A stretch of DNA of 42,500 nucleotides from Prorocentrum cordatum (Eukaryota; Sar; Dinophyceae; Prorocentrales; Prorocentraceae): positions 274,763-317,262 of the forward strand of contig CAUYUJ010009580.1 of the NCBI GenBank assembly GCA_963575745.1, in the 5' to 3' direction. Below the pieces are notes generated by a model. That model had not been told where the DNA came from. It made no database searches and was given only the letters and a program-made list of their open reading frames with translations. The position numbers and the translations under genes were made by a program. Every line of letters starts with the position of its first letter. Position 1 is the stretch's first letter. Of the stretch, positions 19,576 to 30,089 are shown one piece after another.

Positions 19576-19812
19576 CTAGAATTGAGCAGGGACCGACCGT
19601 ACTGGCATTCCTACGGGCCTACCTCAAAATGTTCTTAGAACCCAAAACGTTCTAAGAACAAAACATGTTCTTAGAACATACGGCTGGTGTGTTAAAACAA
19701 GACAGTCCCAGCCAGAACTGTTATACTAAGACCATTTCGTGGAAACCACAAAAGGTTCTCAGAACATTGCTTGGTAGGCCTGTAGGCCTGTAGGCACGCC
19801 AGGACGCTTCGC
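19576..19812 (+). repeat. Dispersed repeat G with GTTCTTAGAAC palindromes, copy 1
   Basis: Aligns end to end with 29790-30020: GAGCAGGGACCGACCGT, palindromic GTTCTTAGAACAT, AAACAAGACAGTCCCAGCC, AACCACAAA, GGTTCT and AGCCAGGACGC-like segments in order. The ends are weakly inverted (CCTGTAGGCC-type), so it may be another foldback family. Confidence 0.75.
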
Positions 19813-19828
19813 CACTGCTTGTTATGGA

Positions 19829-20335
19829 GCCAGGCACGGCGCACGGCGCACGGCCCGGCGAAACGGGCCCAGCACGGCACGCGGGCAGCGCGGCGCGGCA
19901 CGGCGCGGCACGGCACGGCACGCGGGCGCGGCCCCTCTCTTTATTACGCCTCCCGGGAGCGCCGGCACGGGCCGCCACGCCACGGCACCGCCACGGCACC
20001 GCGGGGCGGCTCGGCGCGGCACGGCACGGCCCCCGGGCGGCACGGCCTCCCAGCTCGCCTGCGCCGCGGGCCCGACACGGCGCGCGCGCGCGGCCTGCGC
20101 ACGGGCACGCGGCACCCGGGCACGCGGGCGGTCCCTTTTCGTGGCACGCGGGCGGCAGTCTTTCGTTCGTGGCACGGCGCACGGCACGCGCACGGCACGG
20201 GCACGGCACGGCATGGCAAGGCAGGGCAGGGCACGCGGGCGGCACACCGGCGCATCCTCGGAGGAGGGCTACGGCACGGCACGCGCACGGCAGGGCACGC
20301 GGGGGGCGGCACGGCACGGCACGCGGGCGGCACTT
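19829..20335. repeat. GGCAC / CGCGGGC simple-sequence array
   Basis: Long stretches built from GGCAC, GGCGC and GCACGCGGGC pieces. Open on both strands from composition alone. Confidence 0.85.
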
Positions 20336-20337
20336 TT

Positions 20338-20382
20338 CCTCCTCCTCCTCCTCCTCCTCCTCCTCCTCCTCCTCCTCCTCCT
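20338..20382. repeat. (CCT)n microsatellite
   Basis: About 15 CCT triplets. Confidence 0.95.
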
Positions 20383-20639
20383 GCTGCGGAACCTCCTCCT
20401 TCCTCATCAACCCTCCTGCTCTTCCTCCTGCCCATCCGCCACCTACTACTCCACCTATGTGCAAAGCCTCCTTTTTGATTGCGCATCACACGACGGGGCC
20501 ATTTGGGGAATCCGAGTCCTCTGGGACACGCCAGCCGGCGGATAGAAAAGAATTTGGCGAAAAGGGAAGGGATGGGCAGGATAGGTAGAATATCAGATAT
20601 GCCGCGAGCGCACCCAGCTTGCCTCTATCCTCTCTCCCC

Positions 20640-20850
20640 TCCCCTCCCCCCCTCTCCCCCATGCCTCGGAGAGGTCCCAAGATGCTCACACAAGGCCTCA
20701 AGAAGGCTTCGAATGTGCCCAAGATGGCCATGGGCCCCAGGGGGGGACCCAGAGGCTCCCGAGATGCCCCAGAGAGGCCCAAGAATGACCCGACAGCGCC
20801 CCGAGAGGCCCCCCAAAGGCTGTTCCCCGACAGCCCTTCAGTGGCCTGCC
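20640..20850 (+). repeat. Diverged CCAAGATGGCC / GAGGCCC stretch
   Basis: A pyrimidine-rich run (20630-20662) then loose copies of the short motif seen in the other AAGACGGCCC arrays. Confidence 0.45.
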
Positions 20851-20881
20851 AGCGCACTGCAAATCACTAGAAACTTAGCTC

Positions 20882-21420
20882 TCACGTGGCTTCGAACAGT
20901 GCGAAGAAAAAGAAAGCTGCGCAGACGACTACAGAGCTGCTGAGCACTGACACGATGTACAGAACAGAAAACGCGCATTGGCTCTGCAAGCGAGCAAAGC
21001 CTGCCAGCCCCAAGCCGCAGAAACGCTGAGGCGATGTCAACGAAGGGGTGCACGCAAAGAGGCGCAACCGCTGAGAGCAACATCGCATGAAACCAAGCAG
21101 CAGGAACTCAGACAGAATCCACGCAACGGAAAAAGACAATGGCCAACTTGCACGTGCGTCCACCTGGCTGTTCCGGTCATTCGAAAGCATGCTGCCAGCG
21201 GCGACGAAATACCAATTGGCAAACGTGCCAGTCTGAATGTTGTCATGTTTCAAGACGGGGCAACATACACACTGCTGCCCAAAAAACACGCCACTATCAA
21301 GGATTGGAGCCGCGCCGAGCTGACACGAAAACGCGTCACACACGCACGGGCGCAGCCCCTCACGCACATGAGTACGCGCCCGCATGCGCGCACGCGTGCA
21401 CGCATTTTTTGCTCTCGGGG
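20882..21420. other. Lower-GC unique block; possible minus-strand exon
   Basis: Not repetitive and not GC-biased, unlike its flanks. The minus strand is open through most of it and would encode hydrophobic stretches (for example SVAWILSEFLLLGF and AFSVLYIVSVLSSSVVV). No family recognised and splice borders are uncertain; I do not call a gene. Confidence 0.25.
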
Positions 21421-21602
21421 TCGGCCAAGAGTGGGGCGTCCAAGAGGGGGCGCAAATCATGGCCAGCGGCATGTGCGCGGCCCAGCGTTGGGCCAGGGAA
21501 CGCATTGAAATAAGAGAAGAGGGGCCACGAAATCTAGGGAGAGTGCATGGCCCCCGCCATGAGATCCACCCCCCCCTGGTCCTCACCCCCCTCTTGGCCC
21601 GC
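21421..21602 (+). repeat. Dispersed repeat E, copy 2
   Basis: Shares ATCATGGCCAGCGGCATGTG, AGAAGAGG and CATGGCCCCCGCCATGA with 8232-8410. Confidence 0.8.
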
Positions 21603-21750
21603 CCACGATGCTCGACCCGTGCGAAGAATATGCCTGCCACGAAGGCGTGCCACTTCGCCAAAAGGGTGTCTGGGGGCAGGCCACGACGGGCGACCGCGTG
21701 CGGGCCCCATTGCGCCACCAAGTCCGAGCCGCACGCGCATGGAAACAGGA

Positions 21751-21871
21751 CTTGTCATACTTGTCGTAATTGTCATAATTGTCCAAATTGTCCTAATTGT
21801 CGTAATTGACATAATTGTCATAATTGACATAATTGTCATAATTGTCATAATTGTCATAATTGTCACTTTGA
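21751..21871. repeat. (TTGTCATAA)n tandem repeat
   Basis: About thirteen 9-nt units with single-base variants (TTGTCGTAA, TTGACATAA, TTGTCCAAA). Confidence 0.9.
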
Positions 21872-22029
21872 ACAAGCGCGCGCGTTCCGCTACTCGCAAA
21901 GTAACTACTCGCAAATGGCCTGAATCCGCCGCGGTGGGCTTACGATACGTTCATAGAGGTAGACAAGCTGTTCTTCGGACCACGGAGTGATGAAGCGCGC
22001 CTGGTGCTTTCTAATTCGCGGCCGTAACC

Positions 22030-22236
22030 GGCGTTATGAGTAGGGGTAGGGGGGGGGACGGGAGGGAGCATAACGTAGCGCCCCCCCCCCCACCAGACTG
22101 TGGTGCCGGACGCACTGCGGCAGTGCCGGGGACGGACGCATGAGGGGAGCGTCACGCTATGGGGGGGGCGGATGGAGGGGGGAGGGTGGGGGGGGTCATA
22201 ACGCGCGTTATGGCCCCCCCCCCCCAAAAAAAAAAA
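22030..22236. mobile_element. Foldback-like region with CGTTATG arms and C12-A11 tract
   Basis: GGCGTTATG, GCATAACG and CATAACGCGCGTTATG motifs lie in inverted orientations between G- and C-runs. It ends in C12 (22214-22225) then A11 (22226-22236). Borders are uncertain. Confidence 0.45.
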
Positions 22237-22500
22237 CACTCTCCAGACAATGCGCGCCGAAACAGCCCAGCCAACTCGTCGAGGAGATCCAGCCGACTGG
22301 CCCAATAAACCCGACAGCCTGAAGCAAACGGGCGACCCAAAGCGATCCAGAGGCCACGCCTGTGCGACCCAACGCTTCGTCCGTGCTTCTGGTCCTCCCT
22401 CCGACACGGGCGCTTCGAGTCTGATGCTTGCTGCAGTCGCGTGGCCCCTTCGGTGGCAACTCATGGGAGCTTTCCATTCCATCTTGTCGGCTTTTGCGTA

Positions 22501-22618
22501 TCGACGCTAGTCGATGCTAAATCGGCGCTGAATCGACGCTAATCGACGCTAGCCGACGCTCAGTCGGCGCTATCTCATCGACTCCAAACGCTGATCGACG
22601 CCAATCGACTCCAAAGAC
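22501..22618. repeat. (TCGACGCTAA)n tract 1
   Basis: Degenerate tandem 10-11-mers such as TCGACGCTAA and TCGGCGCTGA. Related short tracts lie at 22955-22995 and 23348-23490. Confidence 0.85.
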
Positions 22619-22654
22619 GGAACTACGACCAGGCTCCCATGCTTTGCCAAACAA

Positions 22655-22910
22655 GCGTGGCCCCCCCACCCGCCCTCGGTGCATGGGCCTCGTGACCCTG
22701 ACATGGAGCGCGCCTTCAGCGCACACGGAGCCGCCGCTGGGGTTAGAGGGGCGAAAAACGGCGAAAACGGCAAAATCGGCGCTGGACCCCTCCGCCCCGG
22801 CGCGCGAAGCGCGCCAGGGGAGGCGCTGGAGGCGCCCCCTGTGGGGGCCAGCGCGGGTCCAAGAAATCCGCGCGGAGCGCCCAAAGTCTATGTTGAAACC
22901 GCTGATTCTT
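22655..22910 (+). repeat. Dispersed module L/K, copy 1
   Basis: CCCTCGGTGCATGGGCCTCG (module L) is followed by a palindromic GGCGC/CCAGGGG segment and by AAGAAATCCGCGCGGAGCGC (module K). Module L recurs at 23505 and 25060. Module K recurs at 29660, 30020, 36520 (reverse) and 37215. Confidence 0.75.
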
Positions 22911-23046
22911 CGTCGGTTGCTGCAGTCGCGCGGCCCCACCCCTACCCAAGCCGATGCTAAATCAGCGCTATCTCATCGACTCCCAGACGCTAATCGACTC
23001 GAAGCTGAAGACGGGATTGAGAGGGTACACAAGGCTCCCATGATCT

Positions 23047-23275
23047 GGAGGCCTCCTAGATGGGGTCCGAGTAGATGGGGTCGAAAGATCGCACAGCATC
23101 GCCGATGCATCGCCGATGCATCGGCGATGCATCGGCGATGCATCGGCGACGTCGGCGATGCATCGGCGACGTCGACGCGAAGCAAATCGGGCGCCCCACA
23201 GCGAGCCGCATCGGCGATGCATCGGCGATGCAGCGGGACCCTCCGACCCCGTCCACTCGGACCCCATCGAGGTGG
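23047..23275. mobile_element. Foldback element GCATCGGCGATG, copy 3
   Basis: GGCCTCCTAGATGGGG arm, palindromic GCATCGGCGATG core, and a diverged inverted right arm ending near CGGACCCCATCGAGG. The uninterrupted left arm is the empty site for the MITE at 9686-9862. Confidence 0.75.
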
Positions 23276-23347
23276 CCCAGAATGGCCCCACCCGCCCACC
23301 CACACTCGGTGCTGCCGTCGCGCGGCCCCGCCCCCTCCCGCTCCTCG

Positions 23348-23490
23348 ACTCCAGGCGCTAATCCACGCTGAACGACGCTAATCGACGCTGAAGGCGGAAT
23401 TACGAGGGTATACCGACGCTGATCGACTCTAATCGACGCTAATCGACGCTAAACGACGCTAATCGACTCCCAGACGCTAATCGACGCTGA
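23348..23490. repeat. (TCGACGCTAA)n tract 3
   Basis: Same decamer family as 22501-22618. Confidence 0.8.
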
Positions 23491-23504
23491 AGGCTCCCCT
23501 GATC

Positions 23505-23735
23505 AGCTACCGACGCGTGCCCCCTCCCCCCTCGGTGAATGGGCCTCGTGACTCCGAGCTGGAGCGCTCCTTCTGCGCCCACCGAGGATAGGGGAACGAA
23601 GACTGACACAAACCTGAAACTCGGAGGTCCGGGCGGATCACTCGGATCCGCGCTGGCCCCCCCTGGCGGCGCCTCCGGCGCCGCCCCTGGCGGGGGTCCA
23701 GCACCGATCCGGCGTGTGAGTTTCTGAAAGCGTGG
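23505..23735 (+). repeat. Dispersed module L, copy 2
   Basis: GATCAGCTACCGACGCGTGC, a short CCCTCC tract, TGGGCCTCGTGACTCCGAGC, then a palindromic GGCGGCGCC...GGCGCCGCC segment. Direct counterpart of 25060-25255 without the long CCT expansion. Confidence 0.75.
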
Positions 23736-23819
23736 GCTTGAGCTCGCTCAAGCTTCGCTCTAGGGGATGGGGGGGGATCCGGCGAATTATCCACGTAATT
23801 CAGTGAACGCTCCAGCGCG

Positions 23820-24660
23820 GGGGGGTGGTCCAAAAAATCGAGAGGGGGGAGGGAGCTCGAGCGAGGACGGGGGGGGGGGGTCGAGCTCAAGCGGGGGGGG
23901 GGGGTCCAAGGAGGAGGAAGCTCGAGCGGGGACGGAGAGGGGGGTCGAGCTCAAGCGGGGGGGGGGGGGTCAGCGCGGGGGGGGGGTCCAAGAATCGAGG
24001 GGGGGGGAGGGAGCTCGAGCGAGAACGGGGGGCGGTCGAACGGAGGGAGGGGTCGAGCTCAAGCGGGGGGGGGATGGGTCAGCGCGGGGGGGGGGGTCCA
24101 AGAATCGAGAGGGGGGAGGAGCTCGAGCGAGGACGGGGGGGGGGTCGAGCTCAAGCGGGGGGGGGGGGGTCCAAGGAGGAAGCTCGAGCGGGGACCGAGG
24201 GGGGGGTCGAGCTCAAGGGGGGGGGGGATGGGTCAACGCGGGGGGGGGGGTCCAAGAATCGAGAGGGGGGGAGAGAGCTCGAGCGAGAACGGGGGGGGGG
24301 TCGAACGGAGGGGGGTCGAGCTCAAGCGGAGGGGGGGGGGTCAGCGCGGGGGGGGAGGGGGTCCAAGAATCGAAGGGGGGGGGGAGCTCGAGCGAGGACG
24401 GGGGAGGAGGGGGTCGAGCTCAAGCGGGGGGGGGTCCAAGGAGGAATCTCGAGCGGGGACGGAGGGGGGGGTCGAGCTCAAGGGGGGATGGGGGGGTCAG
24501 CGCGGGGGAGGGGTCCAAGAATCGAGGGGGGGGGAGCTCGAGCGAGGACGGGGGGGGGTCGAGCTCAAGCGGGGGAGGGGGGGGTCCAAGGAGGAAGCTC
24601 GAGCGGGGACGGAGGGGGGGTCGAGCTCAAGCGGGGGGGGGTCCAAGAAACCGGAAAGGG
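23820..24660 (+). repeat. G-run array (GGTCGAGCTCAAGCGGGG family)
   Basis: About 840 bp of units built from GTCGAGCTCAAGC, GTCCAAGGAGGAAGCTCGAGC and GTCAGCGCG, separated by G-runs of 6-13. The plus strand is guanine-rich throughout, so G-quadruplexes are likely. Open plus-strand frames (Gly/Arg/Ser) are compositional. Confidence 0.9.
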
Positions 24661-24751
24661 CAGCGGGGGGAGGAGGGACGTCGTCGTCATCATCGTCCGT
24701 CGTTGACCCGGTCGTCGGTCGTCGTCGTCGCCATCGTCCGTTCCCACACGC

Positions 24752-24895
24752 ATCGGGAGCGCCCCGGATCGGCGGCACTGGCCGGAGGCCATTACAATAA
24801 GAAGAGGCGCAATGAAATCTGAGGAAACATCATGGCCCACGTCATGAGATCCACCCCCCCTCAGTCATCACCCCCAGCTTGGCCGCTCCCGCCCC
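24752..24895 (+). repeat. Dispersed repeat E, copy 3 (diverged)
   Basis: AATAAGAAGAGGCGCAATGA, CATCATGGCCCACGTCATGA, then GATCCACCCCCCCTCAGTC; matches the 3' two thirds of 8232-8410. Confidence 0.65.
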
Positions 24896-25059
24896 CGAGC
24901 CTACGTTTGTTCTGTCGCCGAATATGGATATTGTCCGCACCTCGAGGCCACGATCCTCGAGGACACGAACCTCGAGGCCACGAGATCCTCGGAGCCTCGA
25001 TCCTCGCAGCGCTCACCCGAGTCTCGGAGGCCCCAAGCCTCGAAATCCTCCGATCTGCT

Positions 25060-25255
25060 ACCGATGCGTGCCCCCTCCTCCTCCTCCTCCTCCTCCTCCT
25101 CCTCCTCCTCCTCCTCCTCCTCCTCCTCCTCCTCCTCCTCCTCCTCCTCCTCCTCCTCCTCCTCCCCCTCGGTCCCCCCCCTCGGTGCATGGGCCTCGTG
25201 ACTCGGAGCTGGAGCGTGCCTCCCGCGCCCACCGAGGAGGAGCCGCCGCTGCGGG
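25060..25255 (+). repeat. Dispersed module L, copy 3, with (CCT)n expansion
   Basis: Same flanks as 23505-23600, but a CCT tract of about 30 triplets (25075-25165) replaces the short tract there. Confidence 0.85.
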
Positions 25256-25387
25256 GCGCCGCGTGCCGCCGCGGCGGCGCGAACGCTGGCAGGAGCATCT
25301 CGGCGGCGGGGGGCCGTGGCCCCCCCGGCGCTCTGTTGCTGCTGCCGGGCGGCTCTGGGGCAGACGCGCCGGCACCGCGCAGGGTTA

Positions 25388-25608
25388 GGTCGGGCATGTC
25401 CTCCTGCAGGCGGATGTTGGACGAAGTGTTAAAATGATCCCACAAACCGTGTCTGCTTGTGAAGACAGCATGAAAACTGCCTGGAAGAACATACGAAGAA
25501 TACTCCCACAGATGCCATACATACCCAAACGAAATCATCGCAAAATCGTCCCCAAACTATTGTTTGGCTACTTGTGGATATCCCTCCTGCAGAGGGGCGT
25601 GCCCGACT
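25388..25608. mobile_element. MITE family H, copy 1 (about 220 bp)
   Basis: Left end GGTCGGGCATGTCCTCCTGC, then AGGCGGATGTTGGAC; right end TATCCCTCCTGCAGAGGGGC, then GTGCCCGACT: terminal inverted repeats of about 35 bp. TA precedes the left end; the right flank is TG. The interior is AT-richer and shares CAAAATCGTCCCCA with other copies. Confidence 0.8.
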
Positions 25609-26029
25609 TGAGCGTAGGGCGCGGAGCAGGCATTGGCGGAAGCGGCGGGGGCGTGACGGCAGATGCGGGCGAGGGACGACCCTGAGATCCTGGCGCTGCC
25701 ATTTTCTGCAGGACGGGCACTTTCGCGTTTTTGTCCGGGCCCCGGCCGGGACCTTCGCGGATCGATCCGGCTCGAAAGACGGCGCGGCAAGGTGGGGTCT
25801 GGGGTTCCGGGCGGGACTTTTCTACGAAGCTACAAGTTTCTCGCAGCGTCGGATCTCGGGGGAAAGGGCCCTTTCTGGCCCTTCCTCCATCCCCCCCCAT
25901 TCCCCTTCTGGCCCTGCTTGCGCACTCGTGGGGTATGCCACGCCACCCCGAGTATGCCCAGGGCACGGGCGGGGCCCCCGGTGCCCCTGGGTTCAAGCTC
26001 TGGGGTCCGCCCCAGGCCCAAGGACAGGA
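25609..26029. other. No gene recognised
   Basis: GC-rich unique sequence; open frames carry no recognisable domain. Confidence 0.45.
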
Positions 26030-26262
26030 TCAGCGAGCATCGAATGGGCAAGTCGGATCGAGTCGAAACGTGCATCCATCGGATCGGGCTGCATCGGCAC
26101 GGAATCGAAGTCGAATCGTATCGGCTGCGCCAGGATGCACAACAGCGCGATGCAGGCATCGGGCCGCATCGGATCATCGGGATGTCGGAACCGAATCGGA
26201 TGTAGCCGGCCAGAATCGACATCACATCAAATCGATCGAATCGGAATGAACCCTGAAGGGTG
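26030..26262 (+). repeat. Dispersed repeat J (ATCGGATCG-rich), copy 1
   Basis: Rich in GGATCG and GAATCG words. GCGCCAGGATGCACAACAGC, CGCATCGGATCATCGGGATG and GAACCCTG match the copy at 35385-35715 in order. Confidence 0.7.
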
Positions 26263-26520
26263 GCGGATGGGGTTAGCAGGGGACCGAATAGTTGCATCGT
26301 CTGACCCAAGGGGCTACGAAGGAGTGGGTCAGACTACAGGGAAGCCCCTCGGGACTGCGCCCCGTTGTGCGAGAAGGGAGCGGGAGCAGGAAGCGGAGAG
26401 CAAACCACCCGGAATCTGTTCCACTGGCCGAGCAGGAAGCCCCGAAACGCCCGACGTGTCACTGGGCACAGCGGGCGCGGCCGACGCGGCAGAGCTCACG
26501 TGCCTCCGGCGTGCCACGTG

Positions 26521-26602
26521 CGAGCAGCAGCGGCAACGTGCGAGCAGCAGCATCATTTGCAACGGCAGCAGCCGCGGCAGCAGCAGCAGCAGCTGGAAGA
26601 GG
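26521..26602. repeat. CAG-rich microsatellite
   Basis: Interrupted GCAGCA repeats (GAGCAGCAGCGGCAACGTGC twice, then CAG triplets). Confidence 0.85.
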
Positions 26603-26870
26603 AGAGACGGAGGAGGGGGAAAAAGGCGGGCGCGTGGCGCAGCGGCGAGGCAGCGACGACCCCGCACCGCCGGAGAGGCGGAAACAGGATTCAGTACGGT
26701 AAACCCGCATCAGAGGGATGCGCGGTAAGGATGCAAGGGCCTTGGAGGGCCACGTTAGCGTTTTTCGAACGAGGTTGGCCAGCGAGAGTCGCTCAGGATG
26801 GGCCGAAGGGGAAGGATGCCAGGGTACCCTTGGGAAGGTTGCCCATCCCTACCATGCGGGTTGATTGTAC

Positions 26871-27060
26871 AGAAGGAGCTCGACCACAAGAAAACCTTCC
26901 GCAAGAAACCCAGCCCTGAGACCCCAGGACGTCCATTGAGTTGTGGTGTGCGAACGCCACGCTCTCCAGAACAAAACCACCGCGCCGAAACGGCCAAAGC
27001 GCGCATGTGTTCCGAGAACGGAGTGCGCCTCGTGCATGGGCCCTGATATCGAGGGAACAT
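26871..27060 (+). repeat. Dispersed repeat D, copy 3
   Basis: GGAGCTCGACCACAAGAAAA, CCCTGAGACCCCAGGACGTC, GTGGTGTGCGAACGCCACGC and CAGAACAAAACC in family order. The 3' third diverges. Confidence 0.8.
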
Positions 27061-27164
27061 TCCTTCCACCAGTGCTCCTCCTCTTCCTCCTCCTGGGGGA
27101 GGTGGCCTACACGTTCGGCCCCGGGTGCCAGAGACTCCCGCCTGCCTGGAGGGGGCAAGCTGAA

Positions 27165-27325
27165 GGGGCCCTGGGACACACAAATAAATACACACAAATA
27201 AAAAGATTCCCCTTCTTTTTCCCGTATTTTCTGTGTTTTTGTCTTCCCCCCCACTTCCCATATTTTCCCATATCTTCCTGGGACTCGACGATTCATTGTG
27301 TCTGTGTGTTTTTTCCCCTCCTGAG
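27165..27325 (+). repeat. Dispersed repeat I, copy 1
   Basis: GGGGCCCTGGGACACACAAA, CCCACTTCCCATATTTTCCC, a GACTCGACGATTCATTGTGT-like segment and TTTTCCCCTCCTGA. Copies at 30205-30357 and 30966-31290. Confidence 0.8.
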
Positions 27326-27444
27326 GAGAGCCCGCCTCGCCTGCCCGACTGCCGCCCTGTGACACCTCGCTCCGAAGCAGCGCCCTTCCCCAGAGGCCAG
27401 CACGCGGAGCTCAGGCCATCCTGTTTATCCTGCCAGTCACTGTC

Positions 27445-27926
27445 CTCACCATCACCACCACCATCATCAACAACATCCATCGCCATATACATCATCAAGG
27501 CAATTGCCATATACATCATCGCCATCGCCATATACATCATCAATCTCAGCTTCATCATCATGAATAACCTCCTCTTCATCATCAGCTGCGTGACTTCGCT
27601 TATGACCATCCTCGTCCTATTCCGGTCCATTCACTGGTGCGGCAACGCATATCAGTGCAACGACCACAACGGCCATCATCACCATTGCCGTCACCACCAC
27701 CATAATCATCATCCTCACAGTCAACACAATCATCACCAACACCATCATGCTCGCCGTAATCATCATCACCGCCACTACCAACACCGTCATCGTTGTCATA
27801 ATCGTCATCATCAGCAGCATCATCAACAGCATCAACAGAATCATGATCATCATGATCAGCATCATCATAATCATCAGCAGCATCAGCGTCATCATCATCA
27901 TCAGCAGCATCCGCATCACCATCATG

Positions 27927-27960
<34 letters not shown>

Positions 27961-28128
27961 GCATCATCATCATCTTCCTCATCATTATCAGAATCGTCAT
28001 CATCAGCAGCATCATCAACATCATCATCACCATCACCATGATCAGCATGATCAGCCTGATGATCATCATCATCATCATCATAATAAGAATCAGCATCATC
28101 ATCATCTCATCATCCTCAGCATCCTCAA

Positions 28129-28163
<35 letters not shown>

Positions 28164-28968
28164 GCATCATCATCATCAGCATCATTAGCATCGCCGTCGT
28201 AATCCTCATAAAAAGCACCAACGTCGTAATCACCACCATCATCGTCACCACCATCATCAGCCTTGTCATCAACATCAGCAGCAGCATAATCATCGTCATC
28301 ACCATCACGATTACCGACTTCCTCGACACCACCGTCGCAACAATCATCACCACCGACAAGATCACCATCATCAACACTATCCTCATCGCCATTATCAGCA
28401 ACATAATCGTCATCACCAGTAGCATGACCATCCTCATCAGCATCACCATCATCAACGTTGTAAGAATCCTCCTCACTAGCATGAAATGTATCCTGGTCCT
28501 CATCATTAGTCTCAGTATCACAATCATCATCAGCATCATAATCGCAATCGTCATAAACATCATCAGACACATCAGCATAATGCTAAACATCCTCATCATC
28601 AGCATCACCATTAGTCGCATCATCATTATCGCCATCGCCATTAACACCATCAGCATCAGCAGCAGCATCAGAATGAGCATCAGTATCATCACCATCATCA
28701 TCACCACCACCAGAATCATCACCACCAGCATCATCAGCATCAACAACAACAGCATGAGCACCATCATCATCCTCATCCTCATCATCATCCTTATCAGCAT
28801 CAGCATCAGCATCATCACCATCATCAGCAGCATCAGCATCAGCATCAGCATCAGCATCATCATCGTCGTCGTCGGAATCATCACCATCATCGGAATCAAC
28901 AGCACCACCACCAACACACCATCACCACCGCCGTCACCACCACCGTCACCACCACCATGACCATCGCC
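27445..28968. repeat. CAT/CAG array 2, about 1.5 kb
   Basis: Same composition and strand as array 1, with a non-CAT interruption at about 27580-27660 and more CAC and CGT variants. All long frames are compositional. Confidence 0.95.
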
Positions 28969-29430
28969 CTCGCCCTCCTCCGCCCTCGCCCTCTGCCCGC
29001 CTCTTTTCATTCCCTGGCGGCGGACGCGAGGAAGTACCCGACCTCCGGAGGGACCGAGTCCCGACCGTAGCCCCGGGAGACGGCGCCCAGCCGCTGCACC
29101 TCTGCCGCGGCCCAGCCCGCGGCGCCCAGGACCGCCGCGACCTCGCGACGGCGCCGCGGGCACGACCAGAAGGCGAGGGTCGGCGGCGAGCGAGGGGGGG
29201 AAGGGACAATAGATGGACAACAAATTCGAACCCTTCCACATTCGAGGGAGATTCTAAATCACCCCCGCACCCCCGACATCAATGTTGATCTCAGTAAAGG
29301 CGGTGCTTTGGGGTTCGAATAGTTCTGTCCACTCACGCCCCCCCCGTCGCCACGCCATCAATAGTAATTTCGGGGGATCTGGGGGGGCATCTTGGGCCAC
29401 AGGGTTCGAATGTAATGTCCATGTACTGGA
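28969..29430. other. No gene recognised
   Basis: GC-rich unique sequence (28970-29200), then moderate GC. A minus-strand frame continues from the CAT array but has no domain. Confidence 0.45.
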
Positions 29431-29595
29431 GAAGGGGGCGAGACTCCTCAGAAGGCTCGGAAGTCCCCCAGCCTTCCGAGAAGCTTCCGGAGCCCTCCCC
29501 GAAGACACAGGAGGAGACCTCTCGGAAGGCGCGAGGGCTTCTGAGAAGCCCCGCCGCCCTCGGAGAAGGCCTCCTCCTTCTCACCTCCCCCCCCC
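29431..29595 (+). repeat. Dispersed repeat F, copy 2
   Basis: Inverted relative of 8596-8750, sharing CCCCGAAGACACA, then AAGGCGCGAGGGCTTCTGAG and AAGCCCCGCCGCC. Confidence 0.75.
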
Positions 29596-29659
29596 CCCAC
29601 GCTCGCCGCCGAGAGGGGACTGCACCAGCATCGGCTTTCGGAGGTCCGCGGGGATCCCT

Positions 29660-29775
29660 TGGGCGGGCGCGGGAAACGCGCCGATGGGCCGAGGCGGAGG
29701 CGCCGCCAGGGGGAGGCACGCCGCCAGGGGCCCGCGCCGACCCAAGAAACCCGCGCGGGACTCCCAAAGTGTGGG
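29660..29775 (+). repeat. Dispersed module K, copy
   Basis: GGAGGCGCCGCCAGGGGGAG, GCGCCGACCCAAGAAACCCG and CGCGGGACTCCCAAAGTGTG. Another partial copy lies at 30020-30085. Confidence 0.65.
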
Positions 29776-29789
29776 CTCACGGCCGAAGC

Positions 29790-30020
29790 TTGAGCAGGGA
29801 CCGACCGTCCCAGCCTTCCTGTAGGCCTACCACGACATGCTCTTAAAACCCCCGATGATTCTGACAACGAAAAACAGTGTTCTTAGAACATCAGCCCGAT
29901 GTGCTCAAACAAGACAGTCCCAGCCAGAAAGGTTCTGAGAACATCTCGCGCAAACCACAAAGGGTTCTTAGGACATTCCTTGGTGGGCCCGTAGGCAAGC
30001 CAGGACGCCTCGCCATTCCT
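29790..30020 (+). repeat. Dispersed repeat G, copy 2
   Basis: Aligns with 19576-19812 across its length, with about a quarter of positions changed. Confidence 0.75.
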
Positions 30021-30089
30021 CGAGGGCAGAGACGCCGCCAGGGGCCGGCGCCGACCCGAGAAGCCCGCACGGGACTCCCAAAAGGTTTA

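Noticed and set aside
23820-24820. Gly/Arg/Ser-rich ORFs of up to about 350 codons in the G-run array.
   Set aside because: G-run lengths vary freely between units, which would shift the frame; composition explains the open frames.
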